Shown here: in pieces, positions 29,287-37,800 of the stretch | Numbering within the stretch: position 1 is the first letter of the stretch | Layout of the letters: every line of letters starts with the position of its first letter | Source: Flavobacteriaceae bacterium | Lineage (GTDB): Bacteria; Bacteroidota; Bacteroidia; Flavobacteriales; Weeksellaceae | NCBI GenBank assembly: GCA_012522185.1 | Contig: JAAYKY010000041.1 | Span: 33,889-97,888, forward strand | Direction: 5' to 3' | Length of the DNA stretch: 64,000 bases | Notes under the pieces: model-generated | Seen by the model: only the letters and a program-made list of their open reading frames with translations | Database searches by the model: none | Told to the model about the DNA's origin: nothing | Made by a program: the position numbers and the translations under genes

Positions 29287-29310
29287 AAATGCCGCAAGAT
29301 TTGCGGCATT
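29287..29310. terminator. Bidirectional terminator between metalloprotease and GH3 genes
   Basis: AATGCCGCAA and TTGCGGCATT form a perfect 10-bp stem around GAT, with A/T runs on both sides. It separates two convergent genes. Confidence 0.9.
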
Positions 29311-29313
29311 TTT

Positions 29314-30828
29314 TTATCGATTCATTTCTAAAAGCGGATCCAAGAACTCTCTTGAATTGGCCAATCTCGGCACTTTATTCTGACCGCCGAGTTTCCCTCT
29401 TGATTTCATCCAATCAAAAAATAAATTTTCACGGGCCAGATTTAATTTCAATCGGTTCAGCGTAATGTTTTTATACCGTTTTGCTTCATAATCAGAATTT
29501 AATTCCTGAAGCGAAACGTCCAAAACTTCGGCAAATTTTTCCAAATCCTCTGGCATTCTTTCAAATTCAATGACCCATTCGTGCGCTCCTTTTTCATTTC
29601 CTTCCATATAAATCGGTCCAGCTGTGAATTCTTTTACAATCGCTCCAGTCGCCTGACATGCTTTTCTTAAGCCTTCTTCTGCATTTTCGATGATCAATTC
29701 TTCTCCAAACGCATTGATGAAATGTTTGGTTCGCCCAGAAACCAAAATTCGAAAAGGATCTTTGGAAGTAAATTTTACCGTATCGCCAATGACATATCGC
29801 CACAAACCTCCATTGGTCGTAATAACAATCGCATAATTTTTCCCAATTTCCACTTCTTGCAACTGAAGAACTCTTGGGTTGTCTGACTCAAAATCCTCCA
29901 TCGGGATGAATTCATAGAAAACTCCATTATCCAAAAGTAAAAGCATTTCTTTTGAATCGCTTCGATCTTGAATTCCAAAAAATCCTTCCGAAGCATTATA
30001 AATTTCATAAAAATTCAAGTTTTTATGTGTCAAATTCCGATAGTTTTCTTCGTAAGGCTTAAAGCTGATTCCGCCGTGAAAAAACACTTCTAACATTGGC
30101 CAAACCTCATCTAACTTGGCCTTTCCAGTTTCTTCCAAAATATTATTGAGCAAAACAAGCATCCAAGAAGGCACTCCGGTAAGGCAACCAATATCTTCCT
30201 GCACAACCGCTTGAGAAATTGCTTTCATTTTGGTTTCCCATTCGGACATCAAAGAAATTTGTTTGTTGGGCGTATTGCGCAATTCCGCATAAAACGGGAG
30301 ATTATCAATTAAAATCGCCGATAAATCCCCGAAAAGGGTATCGTATTTTTGATGAATTTCACTACTTCCGCCCAGTCTTAAGTTTTTGTTTTTAAATATT
30401 TGGGTGTCAGGGTGATTGTTTAAATAAATTGCAAACATCATTTTTCCCGCTGCATAATGGCAGTCATCGAGTGAGTCTTCGCTGATTGGAATGAATTTAC
30501 TTTTGGCATTTGTAGTTCCGGATGATTTGGCAAACCATTTGATTTTTCCTTTCCAAAAAACGTCCGGTATGCCTTTACGCGCTTTTTCGATAAAAGGTTC
30601 AAAATCTTCATATTTGACAAGTGGAATTCTTGATTGAAATTCATTTATCGAGTCAATTTCATTAAAACCATAAAGCTTTCCGTACTCTGTATTTCGGGCG
30701 ACGGAAAGGTTATTAAATAAAATATTTTCCTGTGTTTCAATTGGATTTTGAATAAAATTCTCAATCTGTCGCATTCTTTTACTCATCAGAAGCTCCATTA
30801 CTTTATTGACCAATCCTTGTGCCGGCAT
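29314..30828 (-). CDS. GH3 auxin-responsive promoter family acyl-adenylating enzyme (bacterial type)
   Basis: 504 residues. Family segments include FAKSSGTTNAKSKFIPIS (the ATP-binding loop), YNASEGFFGIQD, GGLWRYVIGDTVKFTS and ISGRTKHF-like LVSGRTKHFINAFGEE. GH3 proteins adenylate a carboxylate and transfer it to an amine; the bacterial substrate is unknown. A TAAATTTG box lies 18 bases before the start codon on the minus strand (30847-30854). It is divergent from a DUF2797 gene. Confidence 0.92.
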   Translation of the reverse strand: MPAQGLVNKVMELLMSKRMRQIENFIQNPIETQENILFNNLSVARNTEYGKLYGFNEIDSINEFQSRIPLVKYEDFEPFIEKARKGIPDVFWKGKIKWFAKSSGTTNAKSKFIPISEDSLDDCHYAAGKMMFAIYLNNHPDTQIFKNKNLRLGGSSEIHQKYDTLFGDLSAILIDNLPFYAELRNTPNKQISLMSEWETKMKAISQAVVQEDIGCLTGVPSWMLVLLNNILEETGKAKLDEVWPMLEVFFHGGISFKPYEENYRNLTHKNLNFYEIYNASEGFFGIQDRSDSKEMLLLLDNGVFYEFIPMEDFESDNPRVLQLQEVEIGKNYAIVITTNGGLWRYVIGDTVKFTSKDPFRILVSGRTKHFINAFGEELIIENAEEGLRKACQATGAIVKEFTAGPIYMEGNEKGAHEWVIEFERMPEDLEKFAEVLDVSLQELNSDYEAKRYKNITLNRLKLNLARENLFFDWMKSRGKLGGQNKVPRLANSREFLDPLLEMNR

Positions 30829-30864
30829 AATTTCTTACTTTTACAGCAAATTTAATGGAAAACA

Positions 30865-31656
30865 ATGAATTTTGAAGGGCAGATACGCAAGATGATTACC
30901 GAAAACGGGAGTCCAATTCGTTATTATTTAAATCTAAAAGATGATTTTTTGGATGTGAACCAACAATTGGGTAAAAAAATCCGGATTTCTCATTTGCACA
31001 ATCAATGTCTCAACTGCGGATTGGATCATCCGATTTATCGCATGGGCTATTGTAAAAACTGTTTTTTCACGGTTCCCGAAGCCAATGAAAACATCATCCG
31101 TCCCGAACTTTCCACGGCTCATTTGGGCATTGCCAAACGGGATTTGGAATGGGAGCAAAAGTTTGAACTCCAACCGCATATCGTCTATTTAGCTGTTGCT
31201 TCTGACATAAAAGTTGGCGTTACGCGTCTCACTCAAATTCCTACAAGATGGATTGATCAAGGCGCTTCCTATGCAACAATTCTTGCTAAAACCGATAACC
31301 GATACGAAGCCGGTGTGATCGAGGTAGCTTTGAAAAATCATGTTTCCGACAAGACGAACTATGTCCGAATGTTGAAAAATGAAGTTCTCGAAGTAGATTT
31401 GATTCAACAAAAAGATTTGTTTAAAGTGTATATTCCTGAGGAAGAATCCAAGTTTTACCTACCCGATACATCCATTTACAGTTTTGAATATCCGGTGCTT
31501 CAATACCCCGAAAAGGTCAAAACCTTAAATCTTGCCAAACAACCCGAATTCGAAGGGACATTGGTAGGAATCAAAGGTCAATATTGGATTTTCGAGGACG
31601 GAATTGTTTGGAATGTACGTGGTCACGAAGGGTTTTATGTAAAAATCGAAATATAA
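30865..31656 (+). CDS. DUF2797 protein with Cys4 zinc-binding motif
   Basis: 263 residues. Residues about 45-75 have a CLNCG ... GYCKNC pair, a likely zinc knuckle. The segment VYLAVASDIKVGVTRLTQIPTRWIDQGA is the DUF2797 core and resembles the GIY-YIG nuclease-like fold, an inference from strand pattern. The ATG at 30854 is out of frame and ends quickly, so 30865 is the start. It shares a 36-bp divergent region with the GH3 gene. Confidence 0.88.
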   Translation: MNFEGQIRKMITENGSPIRYYLNLKDDFLDVNQQLGKKIRISHLHNQCLNCGLDHPIYRMGYCKNCFFTVPEANENIIRPELSTAHLGIAKRDLEWEQKFELQPHIVYLAVASDIKVGVTRLTQIPTRWIDQGASYATILAKTDNRYEAGVIEVALKNHVSDKTNYVRMLKNEVLEVDLIQQKDLFKVYIPEEESKFYLPDTSIYSFEYPVLQYPEKVKTLNLAKQPEFEGTLVGIKGQYWIFEDGIVWNVRGHEGFYVKIEI

Positions 31657-31659
31657 AAA

Positions 31660-31680
31660 GCCCGGACATACAGCCCGGGC
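31660..31680 (-). terminator. Terminator of the FG-GAP T9SS gene, preceded by UUGGUUAGG element
   Basis: On the minus strand GCCCGG pairs with CCGGGC around a nine-base loop, followed by five T. Directly before it (complement of 31682-31693) is TTGGTTAGGGAA, and before that a perfect TTGATAAG-type hairpin (31698-31715). The arrangement matches that at 7147-7210. Confidence 0.8.
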
Positions 31681-31716
31681 ATTCCCTAACCAAATGTCTT
31701 ATCAAAATTGATAAGC

Positions 31717-33192
31717 TTAATTTTTAATGAATTTCAAGGTTTTTGTATTTCCTGCACTCATTTTTATTTGAATGAAATAATTTCCTTTTTGCAGTTTTGA
31801 AACATCAATTGAGCTTTCTTTGGCTGTCAATATTTTTTGTCCTGAAATTGAATAAATCGTCACAGATTGAATTTTCTCTGTGTTTTTTATGTGAATTAGA
31901 TCCTTGGCAGGATTGGGGTAAACGAAAATTGAATTCAATGAAATTTCTTCTGAATTTCCTAAATCTTCGGCTTTAAAAATAAAAGCGGAACCCGCGTCCA
32001 TCATTTCGTTTTCTCCATTTTCATCGAAATTATCACGTGAAGCACCGATGATAAGCTCATCTTCATGCATCGCAATACTCCAACCAAAGGAATCTTCAAT
32101 GATATCTTCAGCGGGGGTCAAACTTTGAATTTCCTCCCAAACACCTTCGCTCATTTTTTCATAAACCAAAACTTTGCCTGGCTCAAAACCATATATATGA
32201 GGTTCAGAAATAATCATTCGATTCCCTTTCATCTCACACATCCAAGCAAAAAAACTATCTTCAGTGGACTCCGACCCAGAAATCTTCTGAATTTCAATCC
32301 ATTGTCCCGAATCATTTCTTTCATAAATATAGGCAGCCGCAAAATTATTTGAACCATGTCCTTCTGCATAGGCACCCACAACCATCTGATCACCTGAAAT
32401 ACTAATTGCGTTTCCGAAATAGGTATTGAGATGCGCATCCGAAGCTTGGATTTCTTGGGTAAAATTCCATAAACCTTCTTGGTTTTTTTCATAGATATAA
32501 ACCTTGCCCGCTCCGTTGTTTTCTCCGCTTGCTCCTGCAGCCAAATAATTCCCCGAAATACTTACCCCAATTCCAAAATTGCTGTAAAGAACGGATTCAG
32601 GTGCTAGAATTTTCTGCTTTTCTATCCAGGTTTCACCTTCTCTTTCAAAAACATAAACCGCTCCTGTCCAATCCAAAGTTCCCGGAGCACCGGCCACAAT
32701 TGTATTGTTCTCTACATCCATAGAAGTTGGATTTACCACCAGCAAAGCACCGTCACTATAGTCCGATGCGATTAATTTTGTATGAAATTCAAAATCATTT
32801 CCAACTAGATTATAAATGTAAATAGCTCCTGCCCGAAGCATTTCGGCAATATCGGCTCGTCCGGATGCTACGGCCAGAAAGTCATTTCCTAATTTCACTC
32901 CTCCGGCAAATTCAGCCATTTCAACTCCATCCTGAGCTTGGATTTTTTGAGAAAACTCCCAATTGGAATCGATTTTTCGGTATACATAAGCTGCTCCCGT
33001 TGCTATGTTTTCACGCGAGGCTCCTACCACTGCGAAACTCTCATTGAGGTCAACAGAAGTCCCGAACTCAGCACGTTCTTCCCGATCTCCGGTTAATTTT
33101 TGATGTTCCACGAATTGCGCATTCGCTTGTGAAAATAAAGCCAAGACCAAAGTCAAAATGAAAAATGAAATTTGAAGTGAAAGTTTAATCAT
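31717..33192 (-). CDS. Secreted FG-GAP-repeat protein with T9SS type A sorting domain
   Basis: About 491 residues from the ATG at 33192, which begins directly with a signal peptide (MIKLSLQISFFILTLVLALF...NAQ); a TTG 42 bases upstream would add a poor N-terminus. Six or so repeats of about 55 residues alternate GxSVxxxxxxxxVGA with AYVYEK-type strands, the FG-GAP/integrin-alpha-like beta-propeller pattern. The C-terminal 80 residues are a sorting domain (VYPNPAKDLIHIK to TLKFIKN). No catalytic residues are evident; a binding role at the surface is likely. It follows a second T9SS gene on the same strand, 127 bp apart, but that gene has its own terminator. Confidence 0.87.
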   Translation of the reverse strand: MIKLSLQISFFILTLVLALFSQANAQFVEHQKLTGDREERAEFGTSVDLNESFAVVGASRENIATGAAYVYRKIDSNWEFSQKIQAQDGVEMAEFAGGVKLGNDFLAVASGRADIAEMLRAGAIYIYNLVGNDFEFHTKLIASDYSDGALLVVNPTSMDVENNTIVAGAPGTLDWTGAVYVFEREGETWIEKQKILAPESVLYSNFGIGVSISGNYLAAGASGENNGAGKVYIYEKNQEGLWNFTQEIQASDAHLNTYFGNAISISGDQMVVGAYAEGHGSNNFAAAYIYERNDSGQWIEIQKISGSESTEDSFFAWMCEMKGNRMIISEPHIYGFEPGKVLVYEKMSEGVWEEIQSLTPAEDIIEDSFGWSIAMHEDELIIGASRDNFDENGENEMMDAGSAFIFKAEDLGNSEEISLNSIFVYPNPAKDLIHIKNTEKIQSVTIYSISGQKILTAKESSIDVSKLQKGNYFIQIKMSAGNTKTLKFIKN

Positions 33193-33289
33193 ATCTATAA
33201 ATTTTCTGTGAAAATACTCAGATGTGAGTTTCAAAACGAGGTTTGCTAAGAGACATTTTGTGACAGAGCGTGATTTTAAATAAAAAAAA

Positions 33290-33309
33290 CTCCCGAACGA
33301 GTTCGGGAG
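33290..33309 (-). terminator. Terminator of the BNR-repeat T9SS gene
   Basis: CTCCCGAAC and GTTCGGGAG form a perfect 9-bp stem with a two-base centre, followed on the minus strand by eight T. It is 11 bases after the stop codon at 33320. Confidence 0.88.
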
Positions 33310-33319
33310 CCTTGTGTAA

Positions 33320-35638
33320 TTATTTTTTAATCAGCTTGTGAGTTTCTACTTTACCGGTTTCTAAAATTATTTTTACAAAATAAATTCCTTTGTTTAAATT
33401 GGAAATAGTAATTTCTTTCTGTGTAGAACTTAGAATTTTCTGTCCGGTCAGATTATAGATTTCAACCGATTGAACTTTCTCATTGCTCGCAATTTTCACA
33501 AAATCTTTTGCAGGATTGGGGTAAATTTGAGTTTGATTTGTTGAAATTAATTCAGGATCACTTATGGAAAGTGTCTCTAAGTTTAATTCAAATTTTACCA
33601 AGCCCAAATCTGCAGTAGCAATATAAATATGGGCAAAGTCCTCCACAAAATTGATGGCCGTTGAAGTGAAAACATGTGTTGAATTCAAAAAATATAATTC
33701 TGCCGAATCAACGGTTTCCCAGTTTTCTCCTCCATCTTTGGTAAATCGCAACGCAAACCCAGAAGCGTTTGAGTTGTGAATAGTAGCTACAATATGTCCT
33801 TCATGGTAAGGTGAATGAGCAATGTTATGCGCAAAAGAAGGGTAAATCTGCTCCCAGTTATCGCCGTTATCTAATGAAGTGAAAATTCCGCCAGAAGTTG
33901 AAATGGTTAATTGATTTGGATTCAATGGGTTTTTTACCATTTTCATAATCAAATCATCGATGTTGTTCAAAGACTCTAATCCGGTACTGCTGTCGTTCCA
34001 GCTTGTTCCTCCATCGGTCGATTTATAGATTCTTCCACCTTGTGAAATGATCACATTATCTGGATTTATTTCGTCAAAAAAGATGTTCATGACACGTCCT
34101 TCTGCTTGAGGCGTATTGATCATTTCGGTTTGGACATTATTCAAATCCGTGAAGTCAATTCTTTGAATTTCAATATTGTTACCATAAGAAGAAAAACTTG
34201 CCCATACGACATCTGAATTTTCAGGTATGGAATTTACGGCATTGACTTCATTGGAGAAAATGGAGAAAATTTGATGTTGCGTAGCACCGTGGTCATCACT
34301 TACCTTTAGGGAGCTCCCCATGAATCCACCGGTAAAACTAAAGACTCTTCCAGCTGTGTTAGGGTCAATGTGAACTGTAGTTCCGGGTGAATTTGAAACC
34401 ATATTCAATTCCATAATATTGTAGGCATTTTCTTCCATGGTTTGCATATTTCGGTGGGCAAACCCAAATTGTACGCCGTAATATAGGTGTTGCTCTTCTT
34501 CGTTTGTGAAGAATCTTATATTTCCATCGGAAACGAAAAAAGGTGTTTTCACACGGTTCATCGTATGTCCTTTATCGGATGAGAAGAATGGATAATAATT
34601 AGAACTGATTAAGATTTCGTCTTCATTAAAAGGGTTGAAAGAAGCCTTTAATCCATAACAATATTCTTCGATGGTATCATAAGCGTTGGGATAAACATCG
34701 ACTTCCCAAGTTTCGCCTCCATCATGAGAAATAGCGACCTCATTTTCTTCCAAAACAATGATATTATCGGGATTGGAAGGGTTGAATTCAATGATGTTTA
34801 TGCAATCGAGAATGTAATCCGTCCAAGTAATTGGAATTAAATTCCAAGTTTCGCCACCGTCCATTGACTGGTACAATCCCTGTGAATGATCGGGGCCTCC
34901 TGAAAGGCTTGATCCCAACCAGATTTCATTGGAATTTTCAGGATGAAAAGCTATGGGTTTGAAATTGATTCCCGCTAATTTTTCTGTCCAATTTTGACCG
35001 CCATCTTCCGAAATCAAAAGACCACCGTCGATATCCGTATTACCGTTTCCTCTCATCAAAAATAGTTTCGAGGAATCCTCTGGATCGATGGCCACATTGT
35101 TTAGGAAAATATTGTAATTATCTACCGTATAATAAACTTCTGACCAGGTTGCACCGCCGTCTGTAGTGTATTGTGCTTTCTCGAAGTTGGACGTTCCGAT
35201 TTTAAATCCTTGTCCTACGAGTGCGACATCTGTATCATTTTCCCAAATCGAATAACTATTAATCCACTCTCCGTCCACACTTTGAAAAGGCAATTGAAAT
35301 TCCTTTGTGATGACTTGGGTAGCTAAATCAAAAATCATAAGCGAATAATTCGTTGTGTTTTTTGAATAAAAGCTTAGCGCATTTTCGGATTCAATGAATT
35401 TAAGTCCGTCAATATCTCCCTGTGGATGCGAATAAAAAATTTCCCAAGTCTGTCCATTATCCTCAGACGAAATGATGTGATTGCCCATCGTCAGTGCATA
35501 AACTTTGTTCTCTGTACTTTTATCGTAAGTCAGGTCAAAAATTCTTCCGAATTCCTCCGAACCAATCACCTCAAATGAGGATTGGGAAAAGCCGATTGAA
35601 CTCAGAAAAATGATGAATAAAACTGTAATCTTTTTCAT
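33320..35638 (-). CDS. Secreted BNR/Asp-box beta-propeller protein with T9SS type A sorting domain
   Basis: 772 residues. A signal peptide ends near residue 18 (SSIGFSQ). Many Asp-box turns are visible (SSEDNGQTWE, TTDGGATWSE, SEDGGQNWTE, SMDGGETWN, SHDGGETWE, STDGGTSWN, SLDNGDNWE, TKDGGENWE), as in sialidase-like or VPS10-like propellers. The sialidase Arg triad is not evident, so I do not call it a sialidase. The C-terminus is a sorting domain (IYPNPAKDFVKIAS to THKLIKK) close to that of the neighbouring FG-GAP protein. It starts 111 bp after the stop of a TPR-LuxR regulator on the same strand. Confidence 0.88.
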   Translation of the reverse strand: MKKITVLFIIFLSSIGFSQSSFEVIGSEEFGRIFDLTYDKSTENKVYALTMGNHIISSEDNGQTWEIFYSHPQGDIDGLKFIESENALSFYSKNTTNYSLMIFDLATQVITKEFQLPFQSVDGEWINSYSIWENDTDVALVGQGFKIGTSNFEKAQYTTDGGATWSEVYYTVDNYNIFLNNVAIDPEDSSKLFLMRGNGNTDIDGGLLISEDGGQNWTEKLAGINFKPIAFHPENSNEIWLGSSLSGGPDHSQGLYQSMDGGETWNLIPITWTDYILDCINIIEFNPSNPDNIIVLEENEVAISHDGGETWEVDVYPNAYDTIEEYCYGLKASFNPFNEDEILISSNYYPFFSSDKGHTMNRVKTPFFVSDGNIRFFTNEEEQHLYYGVQFGFAHRNMQTMEENAYNIMELNMVSNSPGTTVHIDPNTAGRVFSFTGGFMGSSLKVSDDHGATQHQIFSIFSNEVNAVNSIPENSDVVWASFSSYGNNIEIQRIDFTDLNNVQTEMINTPQAEGRVMNIFFDEINPDNVIISQGGRIYKSTDGGTSWNDSSTGLESLNNIDDLIMKMVKNPLNPNQLTISTSGGIFTSLDNGDNWEQIYPSFAHNIAHSPYHEGHIVATIHNSNASGFALRFTKDGGENWETVDSAELYFLNSTHVFTSTAINFVEDFAHIYIATADLGLVKFELNLETLSISDPELISTNQTQIYPNPAKDFVKIASNEKVQSVEIYNLTGQKILSSTQKEITISNLNKGIYFVKIILETGKVETHKLIKK

Positions 35639-35749
35639 GTGTATATTTTTTCCGTTAATTTTTCTGCAATTTCAAATTCAGATCATTAAATAAAAAAAAA
35701 TACAAAGGAATAAGTAGGACGAGTTCACAGAAAAACCGTGACATTTATT

Positions 35750-37396
35750 CTAAAGAGCTGATATATAGCTATATAAATCGACATCATCACTCAAATTCAT
35801 TTTCTTGATGATACGCTCCTTTCGCTTTCGGCAAGCTTCAACGGTGATGTTCAAAACTGAGGAAATTTCCTTGGAGCTTAGGTTCATATAAACATAAGAT
35901 AGAAATCGAATGTCATTGGCGGTTAGGGTCGGATGATTTTCTTTTAATGATTTGAGAAACCCTTGATTTACCTCTTCGAAATGCGTGAAGAAATCATCCC
36001 ATTCAGATTCTTTTTTGAGGTGATTCTTAAGTTCAAAAATTCTTTTTTTCAAACTTTCATTGGTTCGAACTTCTGATTCTTGCGAGAGCGAATCAATTAT
36101 GTTTTCGATAAGTTCATTACGTGTCGAAACCAACAAAGCTTTGGAAGTGAGCTTTCGGTTTTTAGCTTCGATTTCATTTTTAAATCTTTCTTTTTCGAGT
36201 TGAGCCGCAACGCTTTGTTCGTTTAATTCTTGTTTGAGAATTAATTTGTCCTGCTTTTCTTTTTCTAATTCCAACTCAGTGATTTTCTGATTGTTTTCGG
36301 CTATTATTTTCCTTTGTTCTAATTTGACATAATAATTTCTAACCGCCCATAAGGTGATGATTATCAATGAAATAATACCTCCAATAATCATATAAAAAGT
36401 TTTTCGTTCGGCTTTCAGCTTTTCTTGACTTTGGGATAATTCGTTTTGATAATTTTGAAGTTCAAATTTGATTCGACTGTTTTCAAATAATTTTCCATTT
36501 TTGACTTGATTAAGCGAGTCTTTCGCCAAAATCAATGAATCTTTATATAAAAACGCCCGGTCCATATTGCCCAAACTTCGGTAGAGTTGGCTTAATTTAT
36601 CGAACGCATCTATCTTGGTTTCAATGCTCGATTGTGCGTCTTCTAACGCTAAATTTATATATTCTATGGCCGGTTCGAAGCGATTTTGTTTTTCATAAAT
36701 CGAAACCAACAGCATATAGGTCGAAATCCTTTGTTCACTCAAATCAGGTGTTTGGAGTTTAGGTAAAATAGAATCTACAATGTTTTCGGCTTCTATAAAT
36801 TGATTTTTTAAAACCAAGTTTTGAGCTTTTGTAATCAAGGCTTGAATTCGAAGCGAGGGTGATTTTCGGAGATGTCGAAAGCTTATATCCAAGTAATTTT
36901 CTGCTTTTTTAACTTGATTTTTTTCATTGGCCACCGTCGCTAGATTAATGCTATATAAACTGATTTTTAAAGAATCTTTGGTTTCGCTTGCGATCTCATA
37001 CGCTTTCAGAAAGTACTCTTCCGCTTTGTCAAATCGTTTTTCCTTTGAATATAAAATCGCAATATTATTAAGCACAATCATTTCATAATTCGGTTCAAGA
37101 TCTTTGAGAGCGATTTTATAAGCTTCCAAATAATTGTCGAGTGCCTCACCGTAGTCAAGCATCAGATAATAATTGGCTCCGATGTTATTGATAGCAAGAA
37201 ACTGATGACGAGGCCAGTTTTTTTCTTCGGCTATGTTTTTGGCTTTTAACAGAATCTCAAGTGAATGCGCATGGTTTTTATTGTTCATTTCCTCAATTCC
37301 TTCCACAATCATATCATGGCATTCTTCTGCGGTCTGAGCTTTCAAACCCATGCTAACAAAAAGAAAGATAAAGAAAAGAAAAAACTTATAATTCAT
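35750..37396 (-). CDS. Membrane-anchored TPR regulator with LuxR-like helix-turn-helix
   Basis: 548 residues. A signal peptide ends at MGLKAQ; TPR repeats occupy about 25-310; a transmembrane helix (MIIGGIISLIIITLWAV, about 333-350) is followed by a long coiled coil (about 350-430) and a C-terminal HTH (LTANDIRFLSYVYMNLSSKEISSVLNITVEACRKRKERII). Domain order matches the gene at 23921-25399. It precedes two T9SS propeller genes on the same strand, so it may regulate them, by position only. Confidence 0.86.
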   Translation of the reverse strand: MNYKFFLFFIFLFVSMGLKAQTAEECHDMIVEGIEEMNNKNHAHSLEILLKAKNIAEEKNWPRHQFLAINNIGANYYLMLDYGEALDNYLEAYKIALKDLEPNYEMIVLNNIAILYSKEKRFDKAEEYFLKAYEIASETKDSLKISLYSINLATVANEKNQVKKAENYLDISFRHLRKSPSLRIQALITKAQNLVLKNQFIEAENIVDSILPKLQTPDLSEQRISTYMLLVSIYEKQNRFEPAIEYINLALEDAQSSIETKIDAFDKLSQLYRSLGNMDRAFLYKDSLILAKDSLNQVKNGKLFENSRIKFELQNYQNELSQSQEKLKAERKTFYMIIGGIISLIIITLWAVRNYYVKLEQRKIIAENNQKITELELEKEKQDKLILKQELNEQSVAAQLEKERFKNEIEAKNRKLTSKALLVSTRNELIENIIDSLSQESEVRTNESLKKRIFELKNHLKKESEWDDFFTHFEEVNQGFLKSLKENHPTLTANDIRFLSYVYMNLSSKEISSVLNITVEACRKRKERIIKKMNLSDDVDLYSYISAL

Positions 37397-37481
37397 TGAA
37401 ATTCTGCAATAAGGGATAAATATACGACAATTGAAAAATGATGTATTTCAAATGGAGAAAAGCTTAATTTTCAAAACAAAA

Positions 37482-37506
37482 AAAACCGTCTTTACAGTAC
37501 GGTTTT
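37482..37506 (-). terminator. Terminator of the histone H1-like gene
   Basis: AAAACCGT and ACGGTTTT form a stem around a nine-base loop; the minus strand continues into a T run. It lies 37 bases after the stop codon at 37543. Confidence 0.85.
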
Positions 37507-37542
37507 TAGATTTTAATAAATGCCGAAGCATTTAAAGAATTC

Positions 37543-37719
37543 TTACTTCTTAGAAGCTTCTACAGATACTTTTCTGAATTCTTTGAACATTTTGCTCAAT
37601 TCCAAAGCTGCTTTACGAGCTCTTGTTCCAGCTGCTTTGTTTCCTTTTTCTACTTGAGCGTTTGCTTCTGTTTGAAAATTTTCGAATTCTGCATTGATTT
37701 TGTCAACTAAATCTTTCAT
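37543..37719 (-). CDS. Histone H1-like DNA-binding protein
   Basis: 58 residues from the ATG at 37719: MKDLVDKINAEFENFQ, then GNKAAGTRARKAALELSKMFKEFRKVSVEASKK, a Lys/Arg/Ala-rich helical protein of the bacterial histone H1 (Hc1-like) family common in Flavobacteriia. It binds DNA without sequence specificity and probably compacts the nucleoid. An upstream in-frame ATG at 37749 lies before the predicted transcript start, since a perfect TTG-N19-TATTTTTG promoter ends at 37751, so the shorter start is right. Strong promoter and terminator suggest high, monocistronic expression. Confidence 0.92.
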   Translation of the reverse strand: MKDLVDKINAEFENFQTEANAQVEKGNKAAGTRARKAALELSKMFKEFRKVSVEASKK

Positions 37720-37750
37720 AATTTTTTCTTTATTTAATTTATAAGGCATA

Positions 37751-37780
37751 CAAAAATAGCATTTACAAGCATAAATCCAA
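37751..37780 (-). promoter_or_regulatory. Consensus housekeeping promoter of the histone H1-like gene
   Basis: On the minus strand TTG (37780-37778), then exactly 19 bases, then TATTTTTG (37758-37751): a full match to the Bacteroidota TTG-N19-TAnnTTTG promoter. Transcription would start near 37745, about 26 bases before the ATG. Confidence 0.78.
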
Positions 37781-37800
37781 GCTTTTGTGTAAAATAGTTT

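Noticed and set aside
33320..35638. Sialidase
   Set aside because: Asp-boxes are many but the Arg triad and catalytic Tyr/Glu of sialidases are not visible.
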